Positions 26,364 to 34,920 of a stretch of 64,000 nucleotides of DNA are shown one piece after another. Source of the DNA: Gemella sp. GL1. Its GTDB lineage: Bacteria > Bacillota > Bacilli > Staphylococcales > Gemellaceae. The position numbers were made by a program, and so were the translations under genes. The stretch is taken from assembly GCF_013415365.1 (NCBI RefSeq), contig NZ_JACBYB010000021.1, forward strand, positions 186,001 through 250,000, read 5' to 3'. The notes under the pieces were generated by a model, which did not search any database, was not told the DNA's origin, and saw nothing but the letters and a program-made list of their open reading frames with translations. The number at the start of each line of letters is the position of its first letter. The stretch's first letter is position 1.

Positions 26364-27233
26364 TTACAATTTTTCAATCAATTCTTTGATTTCATCTTGT
26401 GAAAATACGTATTTCTCACTGCAGAATGAACACACTGTTTCAATATTTTCTTCTGTAGCCATGTCCGCTAATTCTTCTTTACCTAAAGTAATTAAGGCAT
26501 CTGCATATTTTTCCTTAGAGCAAGAACAAGAGAATCTTATTTCATTTGATTTTAATATTCTAAAATCTTCACCGAATAAGATTTTAGCAATATCTTCCAA
26601 AGTTTTACCTTCATGAATTAGAGTTGATACAGGCTTAATATTAGCTATTACATTTTCTAATTTTGTAATTGTCTCTTCTGAAGCAAATGGTAAAACCTGT
26701 ACAATAAATCCTCCCGCTGCAATCACAGAGTTATCAGTTTCTACTAAAACTCCTAAAGATACTGCTGAAGGTACTTGTTCACTTTTAGCAAAGTAATAAG
26801 TGAAATCTTCTGCAATTTCTCCAGATACTATCGGAGAAGTAGTTGTATATTTTTCAGCAAGACCCAGGTCCTTGATAACTACTAATTCTCCTTGTGTTCC
26901 AACTACACCACGTACATCTAATTTTCCTTTATCATTACTTGGTATATGTATTTGCATATTTGATGCATAAGCTCTTATATTACCCTCTTCATCAGCAGTT
27001 GCCAGTATTTTACCTAAAGGCCCATCTCCTGCCAGCCTAACATCCACAATATCACCAGATTTTTGCATAGCACCAAGCATGGCTGACGCAGTTGCAGTTC
27101 TCCCTACTGCTGCAATTGCAGTCGGATATGCATCATGTCTTTTTCTAATTTCTTCTACTAATTCCGTTGTTTTTGCCGCAAAAAATCTTACTTCATCATT
27201 AAAGGCAAGTCCTCTAATTAAATAATCTTTCAT
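26364..27233 (-). CDS. hslO: Redox-regulated chaperone Hsp33
   Basis: A 289-aa cytosolic chaperone activated by oxidation. The C-terminal zinc switch is complete: CxC in RFSCSCSKEKY (about 237-239) and CxxC in TVCSFCSEKYVF (about 270-273). Two ATG codons adjoin at 27236 and 27233; the second is 7 bases from AGGAG and is used. It follows coaX by about 7-10 bases, the same pair as yacB-yacC in Bacillus. Confidence 0.95.
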   Translation of the reverse strand: MKDYLIRGLAFNDEVRFFAAKTTELVEEIRKRHDAYPTAIAAVGRTATASAMLGAMQKSGDIVDVRLAGDGPLGKILATADEEGNIRAYASNMQIHIPSNDKGKLDVRGVVGTQGELVVIKDLGLAEKYTTTSPIVSGEIAEDFTYYFAKSEQVPSAVSLGVLVETDNSVIAAGGFIVQVLPFASEETITKLENVIANIKPVSTLIHEGKTLEDIAKILFGEDFRILKSNEIRFSCSCSKEKYADALITLGKEELADMATEENIETVCSFCSEKYVFSQDEIKELIEKL

Positions 27234-27243
27234 CATATATCTC

Positions 27244-28011
27244 CTATTTATTTAATTTATATATCTCAATAATTCCTTTTAAAGTCAATTCTTCATCAAT
27301 TATATCTATTTGTTTAGAGTTTTTAGAAAGTAACTTTGCCAAACCTCCGGTAAGAACAACCTTAACATCTTTTCCAATCTCTTTTTTCATACTATTAATT
27401 ATAGCTTCAAATTGACCTATAAATCCATAAAATAGCCCCGCTTGCATTTGAGTAATTGTATCCATTCCTAAAGAACTATCCACCCTTTCAATCTCTACTC
27501 TAGGTAATTGAGCGGCTTTTTGATAGAGAGCATCTGCAGAAATATTTATTCCTGGACAAATAACTCCTCCCTTATAAATCATATTCTCATCAACATAATC
27601 AAAAGTTGTCGCTGTTCCAAAATCTACAACAATCGCAGGTAAATAGTTAGATACCTTAGCTCCTACTATATCTACAATTCTATCTGCACCTAACTTACTT
27701 GTATAGGGTTCTGGTACTACTAGACCTGTATTTATAGCATTGGAGACCACTATTGGTTCTAATCCAAAATATTTTTTACTAAGTAATTTTAAAGCAAATA
27801 TCATACCCGGTACTACACTAGAGATAACTACTCCCTTAAAAAAATCAAAAGAAATTTCTTTATCTTTAAAAAAACTTTTTATAATAACATAAAGTTCGTC
27901 CTCAGTTTTACTCGCATCTGTAGCTATTCTCCAAGAATATTTTAATGTATAGTCATCGTCAAAAACTCCCAATACAATGTTAGTATTTCCAACATCAAGT
28001 GCACAAATCAT
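27244..28011 (-). CDS. coaX: Type III pantothenate kinase
   Basis: A 255-aa kinase of the acetate/sugar kinase fold that phosphorylates pantothenate in the first step of CoA synthesis. It begins ICALDVGNTNIVLGVFDDD (phosphate-binding motif 1) and has TSKLGADRIVDIVGAK and VVDFGTATTFDYVDE. AGGAG lies 8 bases before the ATG. It is cotranscribed with hslO. Confidence 0.96.
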   Translation of the reverse strand: MICALDVGNTNIVLGVFDDDYTLKYSWRIATDASKTEDELYVIIKSFFKDKEISFDFFKGVVISSVVPGMIFALKLLSKKYFGLEPIVVSNAINTGLVVPEPYTSKLGADRIVDIVGAKVSNYLPAIVVDFGTATTFDYVDENMIYKGGVICPGINISADALYQKAAQLPRVEIERVDSSLGMDTITQMQAGLFYGFIGQFEAIINSMKKEIGKDVKVVLTGGLAKLLSKNSKQIDIIDEELTLKGIIEIYKLNK

Positions 28012-28073
28012 CGTGTCTACTCCTAAATAAAAATTCTACTTATTATATCATAGAATCTAATTTTATAAAATAT

Positions 28074-28099
28074 AAAGGCCCGCTCTTAAGCGTGCCTTT
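28074..28099 (-). terminator. Terminator of the Xaa-Pro aminopeptidase gene
   Basis: A 10-bp stem AAAGGCCCGC/GCGTGCCTTT (one G-U in the minus RNA) directly after the stop, followed by ATATTTTAT. Confidence 0.7.
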
Positions 28100-28100
28100 A

Positions 28101-29900
28101 TTATATTTCTCTAGTAACTTCTTTCAGCCACTCTCTTTCTTCCTTTGTCAAATGTGGTGCTATTAGTTCATACACCTTTGCATGATACTTATTAAGTTCT
28201 TTTCTATCTACATCAGTCATTAAAGAAAAATCTATAGCTTCTAAATCAAATGGAACATAGGTAATAACTTCAAACTCCATAAATTGTCCAAATTCATTTT
28301 TCACTGTTTTTCTTACTAAAAGTTCATTTTCTAACCTTATTCCATGTGATCCTGCTATATAAAGTCCTGGTTCATTACTTAAAATCATTCCTTCTCTTAA
28401 GGCTTCCACTTGTCCATTCAGAGGGATTTGCCAACGTATATTGACTGGTCCTTCATGAATATTTCCAATATAACCTACTCCATGTCCAGTTCCATGATTA
28501 TAATTTTGGTAATTTTCCCACAAATGTTGCCTTGCCAAAATATCAATGTTCTGTCCAGCAATTCCTTCCATAAATTTAAGTTTCGATAAGGCTAAATTTG
28601 CCTTCAAAACTCTTGTATAATCTTTTTTAAATTCCAAAGGAATTTCACCTAGTGCATGAGTTCTTGTTATATCAGTTGAACCCTGCATAAAATGAGATCC
28701 TGAATCAGTCAAAAGTAAAGTTCCTATCTCTAAATTTCTATTTGTTTCTTCTGTTGATGAATAGTGAATAACAGCACCATTAGGCCCATGTCCAAAAATT
28801 GGCGAAAATGATGGAAATATATAATCTCCTTGAGCCTTTCTAAATTCAACTAATCTATCTGAAGCACTTATTTCATTTTGCTCTGAAATTTTTCCAGATT
28901 TAACCAATTGTTTTAACCAGTAGATAAACTTAGTATGTGCTACTCCATCCTTAATGTGAGCATTAATTATATTATTGATCTCTACCTCATTTTTCATGGC
29001 TTTCATCAAAATAGTTGGATTTCTTTTTTCTACAAGAGTTACTTCCTTTGGAATATTATTATAAATTGCATAATTTAGTAAATCGGGATCTACTAGTACT
29101 ACATCTGAATATTCAAATTCTTTTACAGTCTTGTATATTTGATTATAGTCTTTTAGGATTACCTTGTCTTTGGCCAAGTTAACCTTAATCTCATCAGAAA
29201 GTTTACTTTTATCTACATATAATTCAACTTTATTTTCATAAACTATTGTATAACTTAATAAGAGAGGAAAAAACTCCACATCAGTCCCTCTTATGTTAAG
29301 TAACCAACCAGTATCATCAAGGCTCGTAATAATATGAGCATTAGCTCCATAGCTATGCATCTCTTTCCTTACTCTACTTAATTTATCGGCAACAGTTTCT
29401 CCTGCTTGTTCTAATGATAAAGAGAAGGCTTTATTTTTAGATAGAGATGGTCTATCTAGCCAAATTTCATTAACAAGATCTAAATCATAAACAAGACTAG
29501 CCTCTTTACGCTTCAATCTAAGTGCAAGTTGCTTTCCTTCTCCATACATTACAACACGACCATCAAATCCTAATTTACCTCCCTTTGGAATTGCATCAAC
29601 AATAAAATCGATAACACTAGGGGTTTCTTCTTCTCCCATTTTCTGCAGTTCAATTCTTGTTCCAGCAAGCTCTCTTTCTGCTTGCAAGAAATATCTCCCA
29701 TCAGTCCATAAACCTGCATAATTAGCAGTAATTACAAGTGTTCCTGCAGATCCAGTAAAACCACTCATATATTCACGAACCTTAAAATAATCACCTACAT
29801 TTTCACTATTATGAAAATCGGCAGTTGGAATTAAATATATATCTATTTTTTTCTCTTTCATAAGTTGCCTTAAAGCAGCTAATTTTTCATTCACATACAT
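28101..29900 (-). CDS. Xaa-Pro aminopeptidase, M24B family (long eukaryote-like form)
   Basis: A 599-aa cytosolic metallopeptidase that removes an N-terminal residue before proline. Two creatinase-like N-terminal domains (about 1-300) precede the pita-bread catalytic domain. Metal ligands are seen in LLTDSGSHFMQGSTDITRT (Asp pair), GTGHGVGYIGNIHEG (His) and LSNEPGLYI plus RLENELLV (Glu pair). The length agrees with the large APP1-type enzymes of lactic streptococci and eukaryotes, not the 350-400 aa PepQ. TAGGAGAG precedes the ATG. Confidence 0.92.
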   Translation of the reverse strand: MYVNEKLAALRQLMKEKKIDIYLIPTADFHNSENVGDYFKVREYMSGFTGSAGTLVITANYAGLWTDGRYFLQAERELAGTRIELQKMGEEETPSVIDFIVDAIPKGGKLGFDGRVVMYGEGKQLALRLKRKEASLVYDLDLVNEIWLDRPSLSKNKAFSLSLEQAGETVADKLSRVRKEMHSYGANAHIITSLDDTGWLLNIRGTDVEFFPLLLSYTIVYENKVELYVDKSKLSDEIKVNLAKDKVILKDYNQIYKTVKEFEYSDVVLVDPDLLNYAIYNNIPKEVTLVEKRNPTILMKAMKNEVEINNIINAHIKDGVAHTKFIYWLKQLVKSGKISEQNEISASDRLVEFRKAQGDYIFPSFSPIFGHGPNGAVIHYSSTEETNRNLEIGTLLLTDSGSHFMQGSTDITRTHALGEIPLEFKKDYTRVLKANLALSKLKFMEGIAGQNIDILARQHLWENYQNYNHGTGHGVGYIGNIHEGPVNIRWQIPLNGQVEALREGMILSNEPGLYIAGSHGIRLENELLVRKTVKNEFGQFMEFEVITYVPFDLEAIDFSLMTDVDRKELNKYHAKVYELIAPHLTKEEREWLKEVTREI

Positions 29901-30279
29901 ACTTTACTCTCCTAAAATATTTCTAAATTCATAAACTGTTCTATTAAACTATAAATATCTCCTTTAGTTATATAAGTATACTCTTATACTCTCATTAACA
30001 GCAATAACTAATTTCTCTTTTAATATATAGATTTCTATAAAGCAATCCTTCTTCTAAAATAATAAGCCCTCAAATAAAAAATTAGTTTACTTAAAGAGCG
30101 GGTAAAGAATTGCTGATAGGGCCAAAAATCATCTAATTCAATACAATAAATTTTATATATTTAATATTAGTAAACTATATAAGATTTCAATTTTGAAAAT
30201 GCTTATATTCTTATATTTTAACATATTTACCTACTATAATGAAATAATAGTTTTTTTATCTATTATCCTAACAATTCAT

Positions 30280-30297
30280 ATAAGATTATAATCTTAT
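30280..30297. repeat. 18-bp perfect palindrome upstream of the LytTR gene
   Basis: ATAAGATTATAATCTTAT is fully self-complementary, about 100 bp upstream of the -35 of the LytTR promoter. It could be a protein-binding site. AT-rich DNA makes chance palindromes less rare. Confidence 0.4.
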
Positions 30298-30393
30298 CTC
30301 TATAATTCAATATTATTTTTTCTTCTCTACAATTTACTTAGAAGTGCTTACCAGCCATATAAAATAAAAAAATTACCACATAGACAAAATCTA

Positions 30394-30422
30394 TTTACCT
30401 CCTTTTATTTCTAGTATATTAT
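30394..30422 (+). promoter_or_regulatory. Likely promoter of the LytTR-DUF3021 pair
   Basis: TTTACC (30394-30399), 17-bp spacer, TATTAT (30417-30422). The ATG follows 30 bases downstream, with AAAGGAG between. Confidence 0.55.
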
Positions 30423-30452
30423 TAAAGTAGAAACAAAGAAAGGAGAAAATTA

Positions 30453-30887
30453 ATGAAGCTAGAATTATTTACTGATTCTTCCACAGATGAAAAAATAATT
30501 AAAATCTATACTAATAAAATCGATGAAAAAATTCAAAAAATCATAGATATTGTGAACTCAAAACAAAATACTATTGTCGCATATCGAGATAAAGAGGCTC
30601 AGCTTTTAGACGAAAATTTTATAGAAAGAATTTTTATTGAAGATAGAAAGATAAAAATTTATTATCAAACAAAAACTTATATTAGTAAATTAAAACTTTA
30701 CGAAATTGAAAAAATGTTAACCGATGATTTTATTAAAATATCACAATCTGAGATTGTAAATATTAAATATGTAAAAAAATTAGATTTTTCTTATAGTGGA
30801 ACAATTAAATTAATCTTTAAAAATGGAATTGAGACTTTTGTTTCTAGACGCTCAATAAAAGAATTTAAAAATAAATTAGGAATATAA
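30453..30887 (+). CDS. LytTR-domain DNA-binding regulator
   Basis: A 144-aa protein with a C-terminal LytTR domain (about 45-142) and no receiver domain. Conserved features are FIERIFIEDRKIKIYYQTKTY, LYEIEKML, FIKISQSEIVNIKYVKK and FVSRRSIKEFKNKL. Such stand-alone LytTR proteins normally form a two-gene unit with a small DUF3021 membrane protein that holds the regulator inactive. The next gene fits that exactly (12-base gap). Autoregulation of the pair is likely. No targets can be deduced. Confidence 0.88.
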   Translation: MKLELFTDSSTDEKIIKIYTNKIDEKIQKIIDIVNSKQNTIVAYRDKEAQLLDENFIERIFIEDRKIKIYYQTKTYISKLKLYEIEKMLTDDFIKISQSEIVNIKYVKKLDFSYSGTIKLIFKNGIETFVSRRSIKEFKNKLGI

Positions 30888-30899
30888 GGAGAAAAACAA

Positions 30900-31331
30900 A
30901 TGAAAACACTACAAAATCTTTTAAAATACGCTATGATGGGAATCGGATTCTCTACTTTTATATCATTATTGCTAGCTCACATTTTTTCTTATGATTATGT
31001 TGCTATGGTTCCTAGCTTTGCAAGTAAATTTTCATCTACAACTAACGCAATGACTATGCAAATTATAGTAACTGGGCTTATAGGTATTAGTCAAGCATAT
31101 GCTTCAAAAATATTTTCTAAGGATTTAAGTTTACTAACACAAACGCTTATTCATAATTTTTTAATTATTATATCAGTTTTTGCAGCTGGAATTTATCTTC
31201 ATTGGTTTAAATTTAATATAGCAAGTTTTATACTGGTAGAAATAATTTACTTTATAATATATATATACCTATATACATCAAATAGAATTGAAATGTCAAA
31301 AATAAATGCTAAATTAAATAAAAGTTCCTAG
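30900..31331 (+). CDS. DUF3021 family membrane protein
   Basis: A 143-aa protein with four predicted transmembrane segments (about 10-30, 45-65, 75-95, 103-123), matching the size and topology of DUF3021 proteins encoded after LytTR regulators. It probably inhibits its partner at the membrane (inference from studied LytTR systems). AAGGAG precedes the ATG. Its last codons, AAA AGT TCC TAG, form the left arm of the terminator, and the convergent hydrolase gene ends with the same four codons on the other strand. Confidence 0.85.
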   Translation: MKTLQNLLKYAMMGIGFSTFISLLLAHIFSYDYVAMVPSFASKFSSTTNAMTMQIIVTGLIGISQAYASKIFSKDLSLLTQTLIHNFLIIISVFAAGIYLHWFKFNIASFILVEIIYFIIYIYLYTSNRIEMSKINAKLNKSS

Positions 31332-31350
31332 AAAATTTCTAGGAACTTTT
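31320..31350. terminator. Palindromic bidirectional terminator that encodes both C termini
   Basis: A perfect 15-bp stem with a 1-base centre (31320-31334 with 31336-31350), with T runs in both directions. The stop of the plus gene (31329-31331) and of the minus gene (31339-31341) lie inside the two arms, and both proteins end Lys-Ser-Ser. Confidence 0.9.
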
Positions 31351-32544
31351 TGTCACCGCTCTTGTTGATGGTAATGTACTTTTTATATTTTTAAAATTAC
31401 TAGATGACTCTAGATCTGACGTATAGTCAAACGAATCAACAAAACTTTCTCTATTGCTAGTATTTTCTTCATTATCATGCTTTAAAACAAGTTCTGTACC
31501 TCTTTCTTGCTTAGAGTTTGTCTGACTTTCCAAATCTTCTCCAAATTCTTCATCTCCATTTGATAAATTATTTTTAAAATTTGTTGTAGCGGTCATATTC
31601 CCTGAATATGCTTTGACAAGAAATCTTTCTATATGTTGCCAATATTCTTCATTATATTTTCTCTCAGCTTTAACATGTTTAGCATCATCAAAAATATATT
31701 TTTCTTTATATGAATTAAGCAAGTTGTAAGCTATATCCGCATTATCTACAGGCACAAAACCATCTTGTCCGCCATGCAGAATTAAAGCCGGTAACTTAGT
31801 TGATTTTAAAGCTTCTTTTGCATCCACATCTCCAAAATTATAAGATGCTTTAAGACCTGTTACAAAATTAGCTAAAGGAATGACAGGAAATGACGGCAAT
31901 TTAAATAATTTTTTTAATTGATATGAGAACTCTTCATCTAAACTCACATATCCCGAATCCTCTATAAAGCCTTTAACATTTTCTGGTAGTCCCTTATTTA
32001 AAGAATTCATTGTCGCCGCCGCCCCCATAGATACTCCAAACAACACTATATCTGGATTATTATTTTCTGCAGATATTTTCTTAACCCAATTTACTAAATC
32101 ACTTGAATCATGACCACCCATTGAATAAGTTTTTCCTTCACTATTACCATGTGCAATTAAATCAGGAGCAAAAACATTATAACCTCTATTATAAAAACCT
32201 TTAATGAATTTGACCGCATCTTTAGCTGAACTAGTGAATCCATGAGTTACTATTATCCATTTTTCATTCTTTTCATTATTGTGAGTAAATGTATATCCCT
32301 TTAGATTGACCCCTGTCACTGACTTCATGTCCTGTTCTATAGCTTTTTCATTGAACCATTTTTGATTTTCAACTTTTCTTGTATCTTCAACTCCATCATT
32401 ATCTTGTCCAGTAACTCCATCTTTACTAATTTGCGGATTAAGAGCAAAATTATGAAAATAATCTCCTACAAACCAAGAAGCTGCAAGTAAAATAATAATG
32501 AAAAATGAAATAATACTTTTTTTAAATTTTTTTATAAATTTCAT
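31339..32544 (-). CDS. Membrane-anchored alpha/beta hydrolase
   Basis: A 401-aa protein with an uncleaved N-terminal membrane anchor (about 10-28, KSIISFFIIILLAASWFV) and an alpha/beta hydrolase domain outside the membrane. Nucleophile elbow GVSMGAAATM (about 172-180), oxyanion region VTHGFTSSAKDAVKF, and Asp/His in ILHGGQDGFVP / DDAKHVKA complete the triad. This fits the YfhR/BAAT-like 'alpha/beta hydrolase' group, typically lipid or peptide esterases of unknown substrate. Residues about 313-401 form a Ser/Thr/Asn/Glu-rich, probably disordered tail that is unusual for the family. Confidence 0.85.
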   Translation of the reverse strand: MKFIKKFKKSIISFFIIILLAASWFVGDYFHNFALNPQISKDGVTGQDNDGVEDTRKVENQKWFNEKAIEQDMKSVTGVNLKGYTFTHNNEKNEKWIIVTHGFTSSAKDAVKFIKGFYNRGYNVFAPDLIAHGNSEGKTYSMGGHDSSDLVNWVKKISAENNNPDIVLFGVSMGAAATMNSLNKGLPENVKGFIEDSGYVSLDEEFSYQLKKLFKLPSFPVIPLANFVTGLKASYNFGDVDAKEALKSTKLPALILHGGQDGFVPVDNADIAYNLLNSYKEKYIFDDAKHVKAERKYNEEYWQHIERFLVKAYSGNMTATTNFKNNLSNGDEEFGEDLESQTNSKQERGTELVLKHDNEENTSNRESFVDSFDYTSDLESSSNFKNIKSTLPSTRAVTKSS

Positions 32545-32634
32545 TATATACTCCCATCATATAATTTTAGTTTGTTAATCAAACTATATAATGAAATAGT
32601 ATAGTTTAATATTCTCCAAATGTAAACTAAAATA

Positions 32635-32665
32635 AAAAATCACAAACATTAAGTTTGTGATTTTT
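32635..32665 (-). terminator. Terminator of ychF
   Basis: A 13-bp perfect stem (32635-32647 with 32653-32665) just past the ychF stop; T-rich tail TATTTTAG on the minus strand. Confidence 0.88.
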
Positions 32666-32673
32666 CACTAGTT

Positions 32674-33774
32674 CTAAACGTTAAATCTAAACAACATTAT
32701 ATCACCATCTTTAACTTCATATTCTTTTCCTTCTAATCTAACTCTCCCCGCCTCTTTAGCTTTCGGCATTGAACCATACTCCACTAAATCGTCATAAGAT
32801 ACTGTCTCTGCACGAATAAATCCACGCTCAAAATCTGAATGAATTATTCCTGCACATTCTGGTGCCAACATTCCTTTTTTGAATGTCCAAGCACGTACTT
32901 CTTGAACCCCTGCAGTAAAGTAAGTTGCTAAGCCTAATAGTGAATAAGCAGCCTTAATTAATTGATCAAGTCCTGATTCCTTAATTCCTAATTCTTCTAA
33001 AAACATTTCTTTTTCTTCATCTTCTAAAGAAGCAATTTCTTCTTCAATCTTAGCGCATACTGTAATTACTTCTGAACCTTCTACAGCTGCAAATTCTTTT
33101 ACTGCCTGAAGAAATTTATTTGAGTCCTCATTTCCTAAATCATCTTCAGAAACATTTGCTACATAAAGCATAGGTTTTAAAGTAAGTAGATGTAATCCTT
33201 TTGCAATTTTAGTTTCTTCCTTATCGAAGTCTATAATACGTGCTGGTTTATCTTCCTTTAAAACCTCACGAACTTTAGTTAAAACTTCAAATTCTGCTAG
33301 AGCATCTTTATCTTTTTGACGAGCCATTTTCTCTACACGACTTATACGTTTTTCAACACTTTCTAAATCTGCTAGGATCAATTCTAAATTAATTACTTCT
33401 ATATCATATATTGGATCTACTCCTCCGGCTACATGAGTGATATTTTCATCTTCAAAACACCTTACCACCTGACAAATAGCATCTACTTCACGAATATGAC
33501 TTAAAAATTTATTTCCAAGCCCCTCCCCTTTAGATGCACCTTTTACAATTCCTGCAATATCAGTAAATTCGAAAGATGTTGGCACTGTTTTTTTAGGTTC
33601 TACTAATTCTGTTAATTTATTTAATCTTTGGTCTGGTACTTCTACAATACCCACGTTTGGATCAATTGTTGCGAAAGGATAGTTAGCTGCTAGAGCTCCT
33701 GCCTTTGTAATCGCGTTAAATAATGTCGATTTACCCACATTTGGTAATCCTACTATTCCTGCTGTTAATGCCAT
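32674..33774 (-). CDS. ychF: Ribosome-associated ATPase/GTPase YchF (Ola1 family)
   Basis: A 366-aa Obg-family P-loop NTPase. G1 is GLPNVGKSTLFNAIT, G3 FTDIAGIVKGASKGEGLGN, and the G4 position carries a non-canonical motif (YVANVSE), as in all YchF, which prefers ATP. A coiled-coil domain (about 125-200) and a C-terminal TGS domain (GMLAPECAGIIHSDFERGFI, then GDIMLFRFNV) follow. In Staphylococcus ychF stands next to DUF951 and mscS; here those lie about 12 kb away. Confidence 0.97.
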   Translation of the reverse strand: MALTAGIVGLPNVGKSTLFNAITKAGALAANYPFATIDPNVGIVEVPDQRLNKLTELVEPKKTVPTSFEFTDIAGIVKGASKGEGLGNKFLSHIREVDAICQVVRCFEDENITHVAGGVDPIYDIEVINLELILADLESVEKRISRVEKMARQKDKDALAEFEVLTKVREVLKEDKPARIIDFDKEETKIAKGLHLLTLKPMLYVANVSEDDLGNEDSNKFLQAVKEFAAVEGSEVITVCAKIEEEIASLEDEEKEMFLEELGIKESGLDQLIKAAYSLLGLATYFTAGVQEVRAWTFKKGMLAPECAGIIHSDFERGFIRAETVSYDDLVEYGSMPKAKEAGRVRLEGKEYEVKDGDIMLFRFNV

Positions 33775-34068
33775 TTTTTAATCTCCTAAAATTTTATTAA
33801 TCTAAAATATTCTATCACATATTACTGATTAAGTCACCCTATAACTAAAACTTATCAATACAATTTTCTCATATAAATCATCTTACTAATACAACAACTA
33901 CTAATCCTATCCTAGAGTGCTCCACTTGTTTCAAACTTGCAAAATTTAATCAACATAGCTCCCATTGTTATTACCTTCTCTTAATTATTGTACATTTCTT
34001 AAAGCGACAATTCTTTTGATTTTAATCTATTTTTCAAATATCTATTCCTAATCAATTAACCCCTTTTA
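33775..34068. other. 294-bp gap between ychF and the deoxynucleoside kinase gene
   Basis: No gene of normal size. On the minus strand a 17-codon frame (33912-33965) starts with ATG 8 bases after AGAAGG, but it has no recognisable product and may be chance. Confidence 0.4.
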
Positions 34069-34695
34069 TTAGATCTTTAATTTAGTTTTTATTTGTTCAA
34101 AAACTAGCTGCCAATCTTCTTCTTTATTTACATCAATATTATTCATATCAATCTTAATTTTTGGTCCCTTATTATAAGACTCATACCAACCTACATACTT
34201 ACTATGCATCCTTTGATAATATTTATACAAGCTACTTCCCACTTCACATTGCTCATAAGGACGCCCCCTTTTTTTGATATTTGCTATCATCTTATCAAAA
34301 GTAATATCAAGATATATAAGTAGATCTGGTGATTTCTTAGGCATACCTTTCAATTCTTCCATCATATTATCCAATAATTCTATATAGGTGTTGTATTCTT
34401 CTACACTCATGTTCCCGTCTTCATAATTAAGTAAGGCAAATAAAGCATCTTCGTATATAGATCTATCTAAAACATTATTATCATTATCTAAAGCTTCTTT
34501 TATTAACTTGAATCTTTTATTTAAGAAATAGATTTGCAGTAAAAATCCATAACGTTTACGATCAGCGTAATATTTGTCCAAAATTGGATTTTCTTCTACG
34601 GGTTCTGCCATAAGTTTTGTCCCTAACTCATCCGATAATCTCTTACTTACAGTTGACTTACCGCTACCAACTGTCCCTCCTAAAACTAACACCAT
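34069..34695 (-). CDS. Deoxynucleoside kinase (deoxyadenosine/deoxyguanosine kinase family)
   Basis: A 208-aa salvage kinase. P-loop LGGTVGSGKSTVSKRL (about 5-20), the DRS motif LDRSIYEDALF (about 78-88), and the LID-like KKRGRPYEQCE (about 138). It phosphorylates purine deoxynucleosides, or deoxycytidine, to monophosphates; the base specificity cannot be decided by eye. AGAATAAA and weak ribosome binding precede the ATG. It diverges from the next gene across a palindrome-bearing gap. Confidence 0.9.
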   Translation of the reverse strand: MVLVLGGTVGSGKSTVSKRLSDELGTKLMAEPVEENPILDKYYADRKRYGFLLQIYFLNKRFKLIKEALDNDNNVLDRSIYEDALFALLNYEDGNMSVEEYNTYIELLDNMMEELKGMPKKSPDLLIYLDITFDKMIANIKKRGRPYEQCEVGSSLYKYYQRMHSKYVGWYESYNKGPKIKIDMNNIDVNKEEDWQLVFEQIKTKLKI

Positions 34696-34805
34696 TTTAT
34701 TCTCTTTTCTTTATAATTTTTCTTTATTAATTATATATATATCCTCCTTTTGCGTCAATATTCTAAAACTTTTAATTTTTTTAAAATTATACACCGATTT
34801 CCTTG

Positions 34806-34861
34806 AAGTATGACTTGAACTATAAAGTTTTACAAAATTTTATAGTTCGTACTAGTCACTT
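34806..34861. repeat. Imperfect 56-bp inverted repeat in a divergent promoter region
   Basis: Nested complementary blocks: AAGT/ACTT, GACT/AGTC and GAACTATAAA/TTTATAGTTC (34817-34826 with 34839-34848). The right end abuts the -35 of the plus-strand promoter. There is no T run after it, so an operator is more likely than a terminator. Confidence 0.5.
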
Positions 34862-34889
34862 GAATTTTTAATAAATTATATATTATAAT
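34860..34889 (+). promoter_or_regulatory. Promoter of the C26 peptidase / DJ-1 unit
   Basis: TTGAAT at 34860-34865, 18-bp spacer, TATAAT at 34884-34889. AAGGAG and the ATG follow about 20-30 bases later. Confidence 0.7.
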
Positions 34890-34920
34890 TATTCTTATAT
34901 ATAAAAATTAAGGAGATTTT

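Larger units (their letters stand above)
29901..30452. other. 552-bp non-coding gap between pepP and the LytTR gene
   Basis: No convincing gene. It contains the divergent promoters. For pepP, a minus-strand TTGCTG-N18-TATACT lies at about 29980-30010, followed by an orphan AAAGGAG. It also holds a relatively GC-rich 65-base patch at 30066-30125 with GCCCT/AGGGC ends, and an 18-bp perfect palindrome at 30280-30297. Open stretches on the minus strand are interrupted by stops. Confidence 0.6.

Noticed and set aside
30060-30240. Transposase fragment in the gap before the LytTR gene
   Set aside because: Conceptual minus-strand translation shows a short open stretch ending in a stop, but no recognisable transposase motif; not supported as a mobile element.
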